NCBI RefSeq assembly: GCF_004348725.1
Contig: NZ_SMKR01000015.1
Location: forward strand, 1 to 61,611
Length of the DNA: 61,611 bases
Source of the DNA: Kribbella turkmenica
Lineage (GTDB): Bacteria > Actinomycetota > Actinomycetes > Propionibacteriales > Kribbellaceae
Reading direction: 5' to 3'
Shown: piece after piece, positions 46,786-56,809 of the stretch
How the letters are laid out: each line of letters opens with the position of its first letter
Position numbering within the stretch: position 1 is the first letter of the stretch
The notes under the pieces: generated by a model
Told to the model about the DNA's origin: nothing
Databases searched by the model: none
Seen by the model: the letters and a program-made list of their open reading frames with translations, nothing else
Translations under genes and position numbers: made by a program

Positions 46786-49386
46786 GTGATCGACGCTTCC
46801 ACGATCCTCGAGGAGCGCGACGGGGAACTCGCGTCGCTCACCTCGTGGTGGGCGGAGACAGTTGCCGGAGACGGGCGACTGGTGCTCGTCGGCGGTGATG
46901 CGGGCGCCGGCAAGACCGCTCTCGTCAGTGCCTTCCGGGGTGGTCTCGGCGATGTCCAGGCCTGCTGGGGGGCGGCCGAGCCGCTCGCCACGCCGATTCC
47001 GCTGGGTCCGCTCCGCGACATCGCGGGCGACCTGGCTCTCGACCTGGCCGCGGTCCTGACCGGCGACGAGGATCCGGTGGAACTGCGCCGCCGGCTGCTC
47101 GGCGAACTGGCCGCGCGCGGACCGGTGCTCGTCGTGGTGGAGGACGCGCACTGGGCGGACGAGGCGACGCTCGACGTACTGCGCTATCTCGCCCGCCGAC
47201 TCGAGCACTCTGCGGTGATGGTCCTGGTCACGTACCGGCAGGACGAAGTCGGCCCGCGGCATCCGCTGCGGGTGCTCGCCGGCGATCTCGCGACGCTCCC
47301 GGTCGTACGGCGCCTGACCGTACCGCCGCTGACCAGGGACGCGGTCGCCCGGCTGGCCGCCGGTAGCGATGTCGACCCCGGCGAGTTGCACCGGCGCACC
47401 GGGGGCAACGCGTTCTTCGTCACCCAGGTCATCGCGGACGGACAGCTGGCCGTCCCGGCGACCGTCCGCGATGCGGTGCTGGCGAGGGCGGCGAGACTGC
47501 AGCCGGCCGCGCGGGATGCGCTGGACGCCGTCGCCTGCCTCCGCACCCGCGTCGCTCCGGCGATGGTGGCGGCGGTGTCGGGTCGTCCGGCGACCGAACT
47601 CGACGAGTGCCTGGACCGTGGACTGCTGACCTCCGCCGACGGTGCGGTGTTCTTCCGGCACGAGCTCGCCCGGGTCGCCGTCGAGGAGTCGATCACCCCG
47701 AGTCGCGCCGCGGTGTTCCATCAACGCGCGCTCGCCGTACTGCGGTCTCGGCCACCGGGCGAGGTCGAACCCGCTCGTCTTGCCGGACACGCCGTACTGG
47801 CCGGTGACGCGGCGGCGGTGCTCGAGTTCGCCAGAGCCGCCGCCGAGCAGGCCGCTGTCATGGGCGCTCATCGCCAGGCGGTGATGCATTTCCGCCGCGC
47901 GATCGAGGTCTGCGGGCAGGCGCCGTCGCGCCTTCGAGCAGAGCTTCTCGAAGGCCTGGCCCAGGAATGTCACCTCGCTGATGAGCTGGAGAACGCGCTC
48001 GCGGCGTGGCGGGACGCGGTCGCCGCCTGGCGGCACGTCGGTGACAGCCGTCGCCAAGGTGGCGCTCTGGTCGGTCTCGCGATCACCGCGGCCTTGGGCG
48101 CCCGGTGGATTCCGATCGCCCAAGCTGCGTGCGACGACGCGCTGGAACTGCTCGGCGGACAGCCGGGACCGGAGCAGGCACTCGCTTGCGCCGTGCAGGC
48201 AAAGCTCCGTGCGATGGCGTTCCGCCCCACCGAGGCGATCGCCTGGAGTGAGCGGATCGTTCCCGCCGGCGGTCCAGCCGTACAGCCTGTCGTCCACGCG
48301 ATGTCCTTGCTGTCGGTCGGTGTGGGTCGTGCCGTCGGCGGCGAGTTGGCCGGCCTCAGGCTGATCGACGACAGCATTCGCCTGTCGCAGCAGGCCGGCG
48401 CGTACAACGAGGCGGCGCTGGGGTACTTCTGGCTCCAGCTCATCTGTGTCACCCGGCGCTGGTACCAGCAGGCCGAACGGTCGTACAAGGAAGGCATCGC
48501 GTTCACCGAGGAGCACGGCCAGGAAGTTTGGCGCCAGTGGTTGCGTGCGTTCCACGCCCGGGCCCTGCTCGACCAGGGCTGCTGGGAGCAGGCCGAGGCG
48601 ATGGCTGCCGACGTACTGCGATCGGCGAGTGTGGACGACGGTCGCAAGCTGGTGAGCATGGTCGTGCTCGGCCGTCTCCGCGTCCGCCGAGGGGATCCCG
48701 AACCGCACCGGTTGCTCGAGCAGGCCCGGGCGGCGATGCGGTCCGCTGAACCGGTTGTCGGCTGGATCGTCGGGACCGCGCCGGCGCTGGCCGAAGCCGG
48801 CGTTTACGCCGGTGACCCCGACCGGGTCCGCTCGGTTGTGTCTCCGGTGCTGATCGGCGCAGAGCAGGCGCGCGAGCCTTGGCTCGTCGGCGAGTTGGCC
48901 TACTGGTCGTCACGGGCGGACGGGCCGATGACTCCACCGCCCGAAGCCGCCGAGCCGTACCGCCTGCAGATCGCAGGTGAATGGACGAAGGCGGCGCAGG
49001 CCTGGCAGGAACTCGGCTGCCCGTACGAAGCGGCCGTCGCACTCGCCGACGCCTCCGAGGAGTGGGCTCTTCGTGAGGCCCTTGCGGGGTTCGACCGGCT
49101 CGGTGCCACTCCGATGCGAGACCTCACGGCACACCGCCTTCGCCGGGCGGGTGCGCGCGACATCCCCAGGCGGTCGACTCGGACGTCACCCGAAGGGTTG
49201 AGCGCCCGTGAGCTGGAGGTGCTCACCTTGCTGTCAGACGGGCTGCGGAACGCCGAGATCGCACAGACGCTGTTTCTGTCGACTCGGACAGTCGAACATC
49301 ACGTCGCCGCGGTACTGCGCAAGCTGGGAATGCCGAACCGCACCGAGGCGGCCCGCTACGCCAGAAGGCATGGCGTCACCGGCTGA
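46786..49386 (+). CDS. Large ATP-binding LuxR-family (LAL) transcriptional regulator
   Basis: 866 aa. An N-terminal STAND-type ATPase: Walker A GGDAGAGKTALVSAF (about residue 39), Walker B VLVVVEDAHWADEATLDVLR. Then comes a long helical, TPR-like middle (about 330-790), and a C-terminal LuxR DNA-binding domain (LSARELEVLTLLSDGLRNAE, LFLSTRTVEHHVAAVLRKLG). LAL regulators sense a ligand, oligomerise with ATP and activate promoters, often in secondary metabolism. The divergent flavoprotein gene is the nearest candidate target. Confidence 0.9.
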   Translation: MIDASTILEERDGELASLTSWWAETVAGDGRLVLVGGDAGAGKTALVSAFRGGLGDVQACWGAAEPLATPIPLGPLRDIAGDLALDLAAVLTGDEDPVELRRRLLGELAARGPVLVVVEDAHWADEATLDVLRYLARRLEHSAVMVLVTYRQDEVGPRHPLRVLAGDLATLPVVRRLTVPPLTRDAVARLAAGSDVDPGELHRRTGGNAFFVTQVIADGQLAVPATVRDAVLARAARLQPAARDALDAVACLRTRVAPAMVAAVSGRPATELDECLDRGLLTSADGAVFFRHELARVAVEESITPSRAAVFHQRALAVLRSRPPGEVEPARLAGHAVLAGDAAAVLEFARAAAEQAAVMGAHRQAVMHFRRAIEVCGQAPSRLRAELLEGLAQECHLADELENALAAWRDAVAAWRHVGDSRRQGGALVGLAITAALGARWIPIAQAACDDALELLGGQPGPEQALACAVQAKLRAMAFRPTEAIAWSERIVPAGGPAVQPVVHAMSLLSVGVGRAVGGELAGLRLIDDSIRLSQQAGAYNEAALGYFWLQLICVTRRWYQQAERSYKEGIAFTEEHGQEVWRQWLRAFHARALLDQGCWEQAEAMAADVLRSASVDDGRKLVSMVVLGRLRVRRGDPEPHRLLEQARAAMRSAEPVVGWIVGTAPALAEAGVYAGDPDRVRSVVSPVLIGAEQAREPWLVGELAYWSSRADGPMTPPPEAAEPYRLQIAGEWTKAAQAWQELGCPYEAAVALADASEEWALREALAGFDRLGATPMRDLTAHRLRRAGARDIPRRSTRTSPEGLSARELEVLTLLSDGLRNAEIAQTLFLSTRTVEHHVAAVLRKLGMPNRTEAARYARRHGVTG

Positions 49387-49619
49387 AGCCACCTGAACCG
49401 TCGGCCAGTCACGCCACGGCGGCCCGGTGGGCGTGTCCGTGATGCGCCGGCGCCGGGCCGGGAGGCCGAGCATCGATTGGCGACGCCCCAGGCCGCGCTC
49501 TTGCAGACGAGTTCCTTGTACACGGCGGCCTTGCGGCCGCGGAGCGAGAAGCTCAGCGTCCGGTCGTCCACCAGGCCCAGTACGGCGAGGATGGCACTGA
49601 TCCGGGACTTCCTGGTCAT
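49356..49619 (-). CDS. Possible small protein, 87 aa
   Basis: ATG 49619 has GGAG 7 bases upstream. The first ~48 codons ([39 protein letters not shown]) show strong G/C third-position bias and read like a real protein. The later part ([16 protein letters not shown]) loses that bias, as if the original stop has been lost or a frameshift occurred. It overlaps the 3' end of the LAL gene by about 30 bases. No family recognised. Confidence 0.4.
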   Translation of the reverse strand: MTRKSRISAILAVLGLVDDRTLSFSLRGRKAAVYKELVCKSAAWGVANRCSASRPGAGASRTRPPGRRGVTGRRFRWLQPVTPCLLA

Positions 49620-49739
49620 CGGCTGCTCCTTCGGTCGGCGGGAACGACTCGGAACTTAAGTCCGGCCGGGGCCGCTCAGGACATCGCCGTACCTGCTGAC
49701 TTGCTGCACTATTCGGCTGCACAAACCCGGCCACGCTTC

Positions 49740-49751
49740 TACAGTCGGCAG
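49740..49751 (+). promoter_or_regulatory. Leaderless -10 box of metG (second copy)
   Basis: TACAGT (49740-49745), 6 bases, then ATG at 49752. Confidence 0.55.
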
Positions 49752-51506
49752 ATGACCAGCATCTTGTCCGCCGTGGCCTGGCCGTACGCGAACGGGCCCA
49801 GGCACATCGGCCACGTGTCCGGCTTCGGCGTTCCTTCCGACGTGTTCAGCCGGTATCTGCGGATGGCTGGCCACGACGTGCTGATGGTGTCCGGGACGGA
49901 CGAGCACGGGACGCCGATCCTCGTGCAGGCCGAGCAGGAGGGGGTGTCGCCGCGGGAGCTCGCGGATCGGTACAACCGGGTGATCGTCGAGGACCTGCAG
50001 GGACTGGGACTGTCGTACGACCTGTTCACCCGGACGACGACGCGCAACCACTACGCGGTCGCGCAGGAGTTGTTCAGAACCGTTCACCGCAACGGGTATC
50101 TCGTCCCCAGAGCGACGATGGGTGCGATCTCCCCGTCGACCGGGCGCACCCTGCCGGACCGCTACATCGAGGGCACCTGCCCGATCTGCCGGTACCACGC
50201 CGCGCGCGGCGACCAGTGTGACAACTGCGGCAACCAGCTGGATGCGATCGACCTGCGCTACCCGCGCAGCCGGATCAACGGTGAGACACCGGTCTTCGTC
50301 GAGACCGAGCACTTCTTCCTCGACCTCCCGGCCCTGGCCGACGCGCTCGGGTCCTGGTTGCAGACCCGTACCGGCTGGCGGCCGAACGTGCTCAAGTTCG
50401 CCCTCAACCTGCTGGACGAGGTCCGGCCCCGGGCGATGACCCGCGACATCGACTGGGGGATCCCGGTCCCGCTGCCAGGGTGGGAGGACAACCCGAACAA
50501 GCGGTTGTACGTCTGGTTCGACGCCGTCATCGGTTACCTGTCCGCGAGTGTCGAGTGGGCCCGCCGGACAGGTGACCCGGACGCCTGGCGCCGGTGGTGG
50601 TGCGACCCGGAGGCACTGTCGTACTACTTCATGGGCAAGGACAACATCACCTTCCACGCACAGATCTGGCCGGCCGAACTCCTCGGCTACAACCACTCAC
50701 CCGGCGAGTACGGCGCCCTGAACCTGCCGACCGAGGTGGTCAGCAGCGAGTTCCTCACCATGGAGGGCCGGAAGTTCTCGTCGTCCCGTTCGGTGGTGAT
50801 CTACGTCCGCGACGTGCTGGAACGCTACGGCCCGGACGCCCTGCGGTACTTCATCTCCGTGGCCGGACCGGAGACCCAGGACACCGACTTCACCTGGGCG
50901 GAGTTCGTCCGCCGGAACAACGACGAGCTGGTCAGCACCTGGGGCAACCTGGTGAACCGGACCGCCTCGATGATTGCGAAGAACTTCGGCGCGATCCCTG
51001 CGGCCGGGCAGCTCACCACAACCGACCAGGAACTGCTTGCCGCGAGCAAGGAGGCGTTCGGCACCGTCGGTGATTACCTCCGGCACCAGCGGCTCAAGCG
51101 TGCGATCGACGCCGCGATGCACAACGCGGCCGAGGCGAACCAGTACCTCTCCCAGCAGGCGCCGTGGAAGGAGTCCGACCCGGAACGCAAGGCGACGATC
51201 CTGCACGTCGCCGCGCAGGTGGTGGCCGACAGCAATCGTCTCCTCGCGCCGTTCCTGCCGCACTCCGCCGAACGCGTGCACCAGGCCCTCGGCGGCACCG
51301 GGACGTTCCTGCCGCAACCCGGGATCCGGGAGGTGGACGACCTCGACGGCGGCCCGGCCTACCCGGTCATCACCGGCGACTACTCCACCCAACCGCGCTG
51401 GGCGCAGGAGCCCGTCGTCCCCGGGACGCCGGTGCGTCCGCCGACGCCGATTTTCACCAAGCTCGCCCCGGAAGTGGTCGACGAGGAGCTCGCGCGGCTC
51501 GGCTGA
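49752..51506 (+). CDS. Methionyl-tRNA synthetase, second and distinct copy
   Basis: 584 aa. HIGH motif in [15 protein letters not shown], then a full zinc-knuckle insert with CPIC and CDNC (about residues 140-165), the [15 protein letters not shown] helix, and KFSSSR in place of KMSKS. A complete anticodon-binding domain follows. This two-knuckle layout differs from the copy 4 kb upstream and is closer to the longer bacterial/archaeal MetRS form, so it is not a recent duplicate. Two MetRS types in one genome can mean resistance to a MetRS inhibitor or a condition-specific enzyme. Confidence 0.93.
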   Translation: MTSILSAVAWPYANGPRHIGHVSGFGVPSDVFSRYLRMAGHDVLMVSGTDEHGTPILVQAEQEGVSPRELADRYNRVIVEDLQGLGLSYDLFTRTTTRNHYAVAQELFRTVHRNGYLVPRATMGAISPSTGRTLPDRYIEGTCPICRYHAARGDQCDNCGNQLDAIDLRYPRSRINGETPVFVETEHFFLDLPALADALGSWLQTRTGWRPNVLKFALNLLDEVRPRAMTRDIDWGIPVPLPGWEDNPNKRLYVWFDAVIGYLSASVEWARRTGDPDAWRRWWCDPEALSYYFMGKDNITFHAQIWPAELLGYNHSPGEYGALNLPTEVVSSEFLTMEGRKFSSSRSVVIYVRDVLERYGPDALRYFISVAGPETQDTDFTWAEFVRRNNDELVSTWGNLVNRTASMIAKNFGAIPAAGQLTTTDQELLAASKEAFGTVGDYLRHQRLKRAIDAAMHNAAEANQYLSQQAPWKESDPERKATILHVAAQVVADSNRLLAPFLPHSAERVHQALGGTGTFLPQPGIREVDDLDGGPAYPVITGDYSTQPRWAQEPVVPGTPVRPPTPIFTKLAPEVVDEELARLG

Positions 51507-51569
51507 CGCGTTCCCACGAACCGCAGGCGGACACCGGTCCGGACGTCCGGCGGAGAGGATTCGAGGACG

Positions 51570-51695
51570 ATGGCGAACTTCGTGGCCACGGCGGGGACCG
51601 ATATCGCGGAGGAGGAGGCGGCGCACTCGCGCGGCCTGGAGGAGCCGCTCGTCGCGAAGGTCGAGGAAGCCGCCGAGGCGCAGTCAGTAACCTAG
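51570..51695 (+). CDS. Possible small acidic protein, 41 aa
   Basis: ATG 51570 with GAGG a few bases upstream encodes MANFVATAGTDIAEEEAAHS and ends EEAAEAQSVT. It is Glu/Ala-rich, probably a single helix, with good G/C third positions. It fills the 194-base gap between metG2 and tatD, and its stop overlaps the proposed tatD -10 box. Function unknown; it may be non-coding. Confidence 0.4.
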   Translation: MANFVATAGTDIAEEEAAHSRGLEEPLVAKVEEAAEAQSVT

Positions 51696-51700
51696 GCCGT
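51688..51700 (+). promoter_or_regulatory. Leaderless -10 box of tatD
   Basis: TAACCT (51688-51693), 7 bases, then ATG at 51701. Confidence 0.5.
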
Positions 51701-52615
51701 ATGTCTGCTGACGGTGTGGAGGTCGACCGGCCGACCCGCGAGCGGGCCGCGATCGGGGAGGACGGCCGCTCGCGGGACCGGTCGCGCCCAGCGGTGCCCG
51801 ACCCGCTGCCGATGAGTGTGGTCGACGCGCACTGCCACCTCGACATCGCCGACGGCGAGGACGGTGCCTGGCTGAGCCCCGCCGACGCGATCAAGCTGGC
51901 GTCGTCGGTCGGCGTCACCCGGATCGTCCAGGTCGGCTGTGACCTGCCCGGCGCGGTCTGGGCGGTCGAGGCCGCGGAGCGGCACAGGGGTCTGGTCGCG
52001 GGCGTCGCGCTGCACCCGAACGAGGCACCCAAGCTGAAGGCGGCCGGCGAGCTGGACAGTGCGCTCGCCGAGATCGAGCAGCTCGCGAAAAGCTCGGGCA
52101 AGGTCCGCGTGATCGGCGAGACCGGGCTGGACTACTTCCGCACCGGTGAGGACGGCCGGGCCGCCCAGCACGAGTCGTTCGCCGCGCACATCGACCTGGC
52201 GAAGCGGCTCGACAAGACCCTGATGATCCACGACCGGGACGCGCACGACGACATCCTCCGGATCCTCGACCGGGAAGGGGTTCCGGACCGGCTGGTGATG
52301 CACTGCTTCTCCGGCGACACCGAGTTCGCCCGCGAGTGCGTGAACCGCGGCGCGTACCTGAGCTTCGCCGGCGTGGTGACCTTCAAGAACGCCCAGTCGT
52401 TGCGGGACGCGCTGGCCGTGACCCCGCTCGACCGCGTACTGGTCGAGACGGACGCGCCGTACCTGACGCCCTCGCCGCACCGCGGGCAGCCGAACGCGTC
52501 GTACCTGGTCCCGCACACGGTCCGGAAGATGGCGGGCGTGCTGAACATCTCGGTCGCGGAGCTGTGCGACGCGCTGAACACGAACGCGGACAGGGCCTTC
52601 GGCGGCAGCTGGTAG
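51701..52615 (+). CDS. tatD: TatD-family metal-dependent hydrolase
   Basis: 304 aa. A TIM-barrel metal enzyme with the ligands of the family: DAHCHLD, the Glu in GETGLDYF, His in MIHDRDAHDD, His in MHCFSGD and the Asp in VETDAPYLTP. TatD homologues act as 3'-5' DNA or RNA exonucleases. The first ~37 residues (GVEVDRPTRERAAIGEDGRS) are a polar extension before the barrel. The metG-tatD-rpfB-ksgA-ispE order is conserved in actinobacteria and is kept here with a nitroreductase gene inserted. Confidence 0.93.
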   Translation: MSADGVEVDRPTRERAAIGEDGRSRDRSRPAVPDPLPMSVVDAHCHLDIADGEDGAWLSPADAIKLASSVGVTRIVQVGCDLPGAVWAVEAAERHRGLVAGVALHPNEAPKLKAAGELDSALAEIEQLAKSSGKVRVIGETGLDYFRTGEDGRAAQHESFAAHIDLAKRLDKTLMIHDRDAHDDILRILDREGVPDRLVMHCFSGDTEFARECVNRGAYLSFAGVVTFKNAQSLRDALAVTPLDRVLVETDAPYLTPSPHRGQPNASYLVPHTVRKMAGVLNISVAELCDALNTNADRAFGGSW

Positions 52616-52624
52616 ACAGGCCTC

Positions 52625-53239
52625 ATGGAGTTCAGTGAGGTGGTCCGGCGGCGCCGGATGGTGCGTAACTACGACCCCGATCGCCCCGTGCCGGCCGACG
52701 TCCGGGAACGCATCCTGGAGAACGGGCTGCACGCGCCGTCGGGTGGGTTCAGCCAGGGCTGGGCGTTCCTCACGCTGGAGGGCGACGACCGGGAGCGGTA
52801 CTGGGCAATCGCGGGCGCCGAGGTCGACGAGAAGTATGTGGAATGGATCACAGGACTCCGGCGCGCGCCGTTGCTGATCCTGGCCTTCGCGCACAAGGAC
52901 GCATACCTCGATCGCTACACCGAGCCGGACAAGGGCTGGACCGACCGCGACGAGTCCCGGTGGACGGCGCCGTACTGGTACGTCGACACCGGGATGGCTG
53001 TGCTGCTGATGCTGCAGACGGTCGTCGACGAAGGCCTGGGAGCCTGCTTTTTCGGGCCTCCCGCCGACAAGGTCGGCAAGCTCAACCAGGAGTTCGGGGT
53101 GCCCGCGGGGTTCGACCTGATCGGCCTGCTGTCGGTCGGCTACCGGGCCCCGGACAAGCGGTCGCCGTCGCTGCGGCGAGGCCGCCGCGGGATGGCGGAC
53201 GTCGTACATCGGGGGCACTGGGGCCGTCACGACGTGTGA
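52625..53239 (+). CDS. Nitroreductase-family FMN oxidoreductase
   Basis: 204 aa. FMN-phosphate binding RRRRMVRNYDPDRPVP at the start, NGLHAPSGGFSQGWAFLTLE with the conserved Ser and Asn-type flavin contacts, DTGMAVLLMLQTVVDEGLGA and GLLSVGYRAPDKRSPSLRRG. These enzymes reduce nitro groups, quinones or flavins with NAD(P)H; physiological substrates are rarely known. ATG 52625 is 9 bases after tatD's stop, so the two are probably co-transcribed. Confidence 0.9.
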   Translation: MEFSEVVRRRRMVRNYDPDRPVPADVRERILENGLHAPSGGFSQGWAFLTLEGDDRERYWAIAGAEVDEKYVEWITGLRRAPLLILAFAHKDAYLDRYTEPDKGWTDRDESRWTAPYWYVDTGMAVLLMLQTVVDEGLGACFFGPPADKVGKLNQEFGVPAGFDLIGLLSVGYRAPDKRSPSLRRGRRGMADVVHRGHWGRHDV

Positions 53240-53334
53240 TCGTCCCATTACACCTTCCGGCGACCTGTCGACGAGAGGATTGGCGCATCCGGAACTTCTT
53301 CGTTACTGTCTCGTGATGTTGGCCGGGATCGGGG

Positions 53335-54590
<1,256 letters not shown>

Positions 54591-54608
54591 GCCTGACACA
54601 CTGACGAG

Positions 54609-55490
54609 GTGACCTCGTCTGATTCATCCACATCGGCCGGACCGAGACTTCTCGGTCCGGCCGATGTGCGTTCACTGGCCGCGACGCTCGGGGTCCGCCC
54701 GACCAAGCAGCGCGGCCAGAACTTCGTCATCGACCCGAACACGGTCCGCCGCATCGTCCGCGCGGCCGCGCTCGACGAGGCCGGGGAGACGGTGCTGGAG
54801 GTCGGACCCGGACTGGGGTCGCTGACGCTGGCGCTGCTCGCCGGGGGACACCGGGTCACGGCGGTCGAGATCGACCCCCTGCTCGCGTCCGCGCTGCCGT
54901 CGACGATCGCGTCGTACGCGCCGGGGCAGGCCGATCGACTGACCGTGGTCGAGGCGGACGCGATGGACGTGGGTCCTGCCGAGATCGGTGCTCCGAGCGC
55001 ATGTGTCGCCAACCTGCCGTACAACGTCGCCGTACCGGTGCTGCTGCATCTGCTCGAGGTGTCCGGCTCGCTGCGGCACGGGCTGGTGATGGTGCAGTCC
55101 GAGGTCGCCGACCGGCTTGCGGCCGGGCCCGGTTCGCGCACGTACGGCGTACCGTCCGCGAAGGCGGCCTGGTACGCCGAGGTCCGCCGCGCCGGGCCGA
55201 TCGGGCGGAACGTGTTCTGGCCGGCGCCGAACGTCGACTCCGGCCTGGTCGCGTTCGAGCGCCGGGAACCGCCTTCCACGTCAGCGAGTCGGGAAGAGGT
55301 CTTCGCCGTCATCGAGGCCGCGTTCTCGCAGCGGCGCAAGACGATCCGGTCCGCGCTGGCACGCTGGCTGCCGGACCGCGACCGGCTCGACGAGGTCTTC
55401 CGCCGGACAGGGGTCGACGCCCGGTTGCGCGGCGAGATGCTCGGCATCACCGAGTTCGCCGCGCTCGCCGGCGCGGCGCGGACTGTCTGA
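54609..55490 (+). CDS. ksgA: 16S rRNA (A1518/A1519) dimethyltransferase KsgA
   Basis: 293 aa. SAM methyltransferase: [20 protein letters not shown], motif [28 protein letters not shown], the catalytic [15 protein letters not shown], and the C-terminal [12 protein letters not shown]. The region [19 protein letters not shown] matches the N-terminus of mycobacterial KsgA, so GTG 54609 is the right start even though it places a 40-bp palindrome inside the first 20 codons. CACACT 6 bases upstream may be a -10 box. Confidence 0.93.
   Translation: MTSSDSSTSAGPRLLGPADVRSLAATLGVRPTKQRGQNFVIDPNTVRRIVRAAALDEAGETVLEVGPGLGSLTLALLAGGHRVTAVEIDPLLASALPSTIASYAPGQADRLTVVEADAMDVGPAEIGAPSACVANLPYNVAVPVLLHLLEVSGSLRHGLVMVQSEVADRLAAGPGSRTYGVPSAKAAWYAEVRRAGPIGRNVFWPAPNVDSGLVAFERREPPSTSASREEVFAVIEAAFSQRRKTIRSALARWLPDRDRLDEVFRRTGVDARLRGEMLGITEFAALAGAARTV
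54629..54668. terminator. 40-bp perfect palindrome at the rpfB-ksgA junction
   Basis: Arms CACATCGGCCGGACCGAGA (54629-54647) and TCTCGGTCCGGCCGATGTG (54650-54668), loop CT; all 19 positions pair. It lies 38 bases after rpfB's stop and inside the start of ksgA, where it encodes [14 protein letters not shown]. As RNA it would be a very stable hairpin that can end rpfB transcripts. Confidence 0.85.
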
Positions 55491-55508
55491 GGCACCTGGG
55501 GCATGCCC

Positions 55509-55520
55509 TAGCCTGTGCGA
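55509..55520 (+). promoter_or_regulatory. Leaderless -10 box of ispE
   Basis: TAGCCT (55509-55514), 6 bases, then GTG at 55521. It supports GTG 55521 over the in-frame GTG at 55515. Confidence 0.55.
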
Positions 55521-56453
55521 GTGCCACCTTCTGCTGAGGTCACGGTGCGGTCGCCGGCCAAGATCAATCTCGCTCTGTCGGTCGGTCCGCCGCGCCCGGA
55601 CGGTTTCCATCCCGTCGCCACGGTATACCAGGCCGTTGCCCTGTACGACGATGTCACCGCGGTCGTGCGGGACGACGACGCCACGATCTCGGTCGAGGTG
55701 GCCGGCGACTTCGCGGCCGACGTACCGGCGGACGCGACGAACCTGGCGGTACGGGCGGCGCAACTGCTGCAGGCCGAGTACGACGTGGAGGAAGGCGTCG
55801 CGCTGACCATCCGGAAGACCATCCCGGTCGCGGGGGGGATGGCGGGCGGTTCCACTGACGCGGCAGCGACTCTGGTGGCGTGCAACCGGTTGTGGGGACT
55901 GCAGCTGTCGCAGACCGAGTTGCAGCACCTCGCGGGGGAACTCGGCAGCGACGTGCCGTTCTGCCTCGTCGGCCACACCGCGCTCGGCCGCGGCCGGGGC
56001 GAGCAGGTCACCGAGGTGATGTCGCGCGGGACGTTCCACTGGGTGTTCGCGATCGCCGAAGGCGGCCTGTCCACCCCCGCGGTGTACGGCGAACTGGACC
56101 GCCTCCGCCCGCTCCGCCGGGTCGAGGCACCGCAGGTCCGGCCGGAACTGCTGTCCGCGCTGCTGTCCGGCCGGGCGGACGCCCTCGCGGTTGCTCTCAG
56201 CAACGACCTCCAGGCGGCCGCGCTGTCCCTGCGCCCCGAGCTGGGCGACACCCTCCAGTTCGGCCTCGACCAGGGCGCCCTGGCCGCCCAGATCTCCGGC
56301 TCGGGCCCCACCTGCCTGTTCCTCGCCGCCGACAGCCGCAGTGCCGTCGACCTCGCCGTCGAGCTCGCCGAGTCCGGTCTCTGCCGCATGGTTCGCCAGG
56401 CCGAAGGCCCGGTCCCCGGGGCCCGAGTCCTCCCCGCCACCGTCAACCGCTGA
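55521..56453 (+). CDS. ispE: 4-diphosphocytidyl-2-C-methyl-D-erythritol kinase IspE
   Basis: 310 aa. GHMP kinase that phosphorylates CDP-ME in the MEP isoprenoid pathway. N-terminal VRSPAKINLALSVGPPRPDG with the substrate-binding Lys, the ATP loop IPVAGGMAGGSTDAAATL, LGSDVPFCLVGHTALGRGRG with the catalytic Asp, and C-terminal ISGSGPTCLFLAADS. Gene order rpfB-ksgA-ispE is conserved in actinobacteria. The last 11 bases overlap the convergent small gene. Confidence 0.95.
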   Translation: MPPSAEVTVRSPAKINLALSVGPPRPDGFHPVATVYQAVALYDDVTAVVRDDDATISVEVAGDFAADVPADATNLAVRAAQLLQAEYDVEEGVALTIRKTIPVAGGMAGGSTDAAATLVACNRLWGLQLSQTELQHLAGELGSDVPFCLVGHTALGRGRGEQVTEVMSRGTFHWVFAIAEGGLSTPAVYGELDRLRPLRRVEAPQVRPELLSALLSGRADALAVALSNDLQAAALSLRPELGDTLQFGLDQGALAAQISGSGPTCLFLAADSRSAVDLAVELAESGLCRMVRQAEGPVPGARVLPATVNR

Positions 56454-56808
56454 GCGAATCCGGGGGCGGTGGGCCCAAGGAGGGGTCGACTTCCTCGATG
56501 GTTGAGGTGCCGGTGGCGCCGTCGAGGCGGTGGTAGTGCTCGGTGAGGGTGAGGGTGCCGTCGGGGGTCCACGACGGGACGCTGGTGAGCTTCCCGGCGG
56601 TGGCGGTGCCGTCGGTGGCGAGCTGGCAGTAGGTGGCAGTGATCGTGCCGGTGTCGTCGCAGGTGCCGACCAGACGGCCGAAGTACAGGCGGCCGCCGCC
56701 GAACTCGGCCCAGATCAGCTTGCCGTTCTGGTGGTAGCGCCCGGTGGGCGCGTCCGGCGGGTTGCCGACGGGTCGGAAGACCCGGCCGTCGTAGTTCGGG
56801 ACGTCCAT
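56443..56808 (-). CDS. Small beta-rich protein, function unknown (often labelled 'N-acetylglutamate synthase')
   Basis: 121 aa. Begins MDVPNYDGRVFRPVGNPPDA, then alternating strands with many Gly and Tyr (KLIWAEFGGGRLYFGRLVGT, GTITATYCQLATDG, LTLTEHYHRL). Similar short proteins are widespread in actinobacteria, where some carry an automatic 'N-acetylglutamate synthase' name without support; there is no acetyltransferase motif. GGGGAGG precedes ATG 56808, overlapping the stop of the MetRS-like gene, so they form one operon. It could be a partner of that enzyme. Confidence 0.75.
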   Translation of the reverse strand: MDVPNYDGRVFRPVGNPPDAPTGRYHQNGKLIWAEFGGGRLYFGRLVGTCDDTGTITATYCQLATDGTATAGKLTSVPSWTPDGTLTLTEHYHRLDGATGTSTIEEVDPSLGPPPPDSLSG

Positions 56809-56809
56809 G

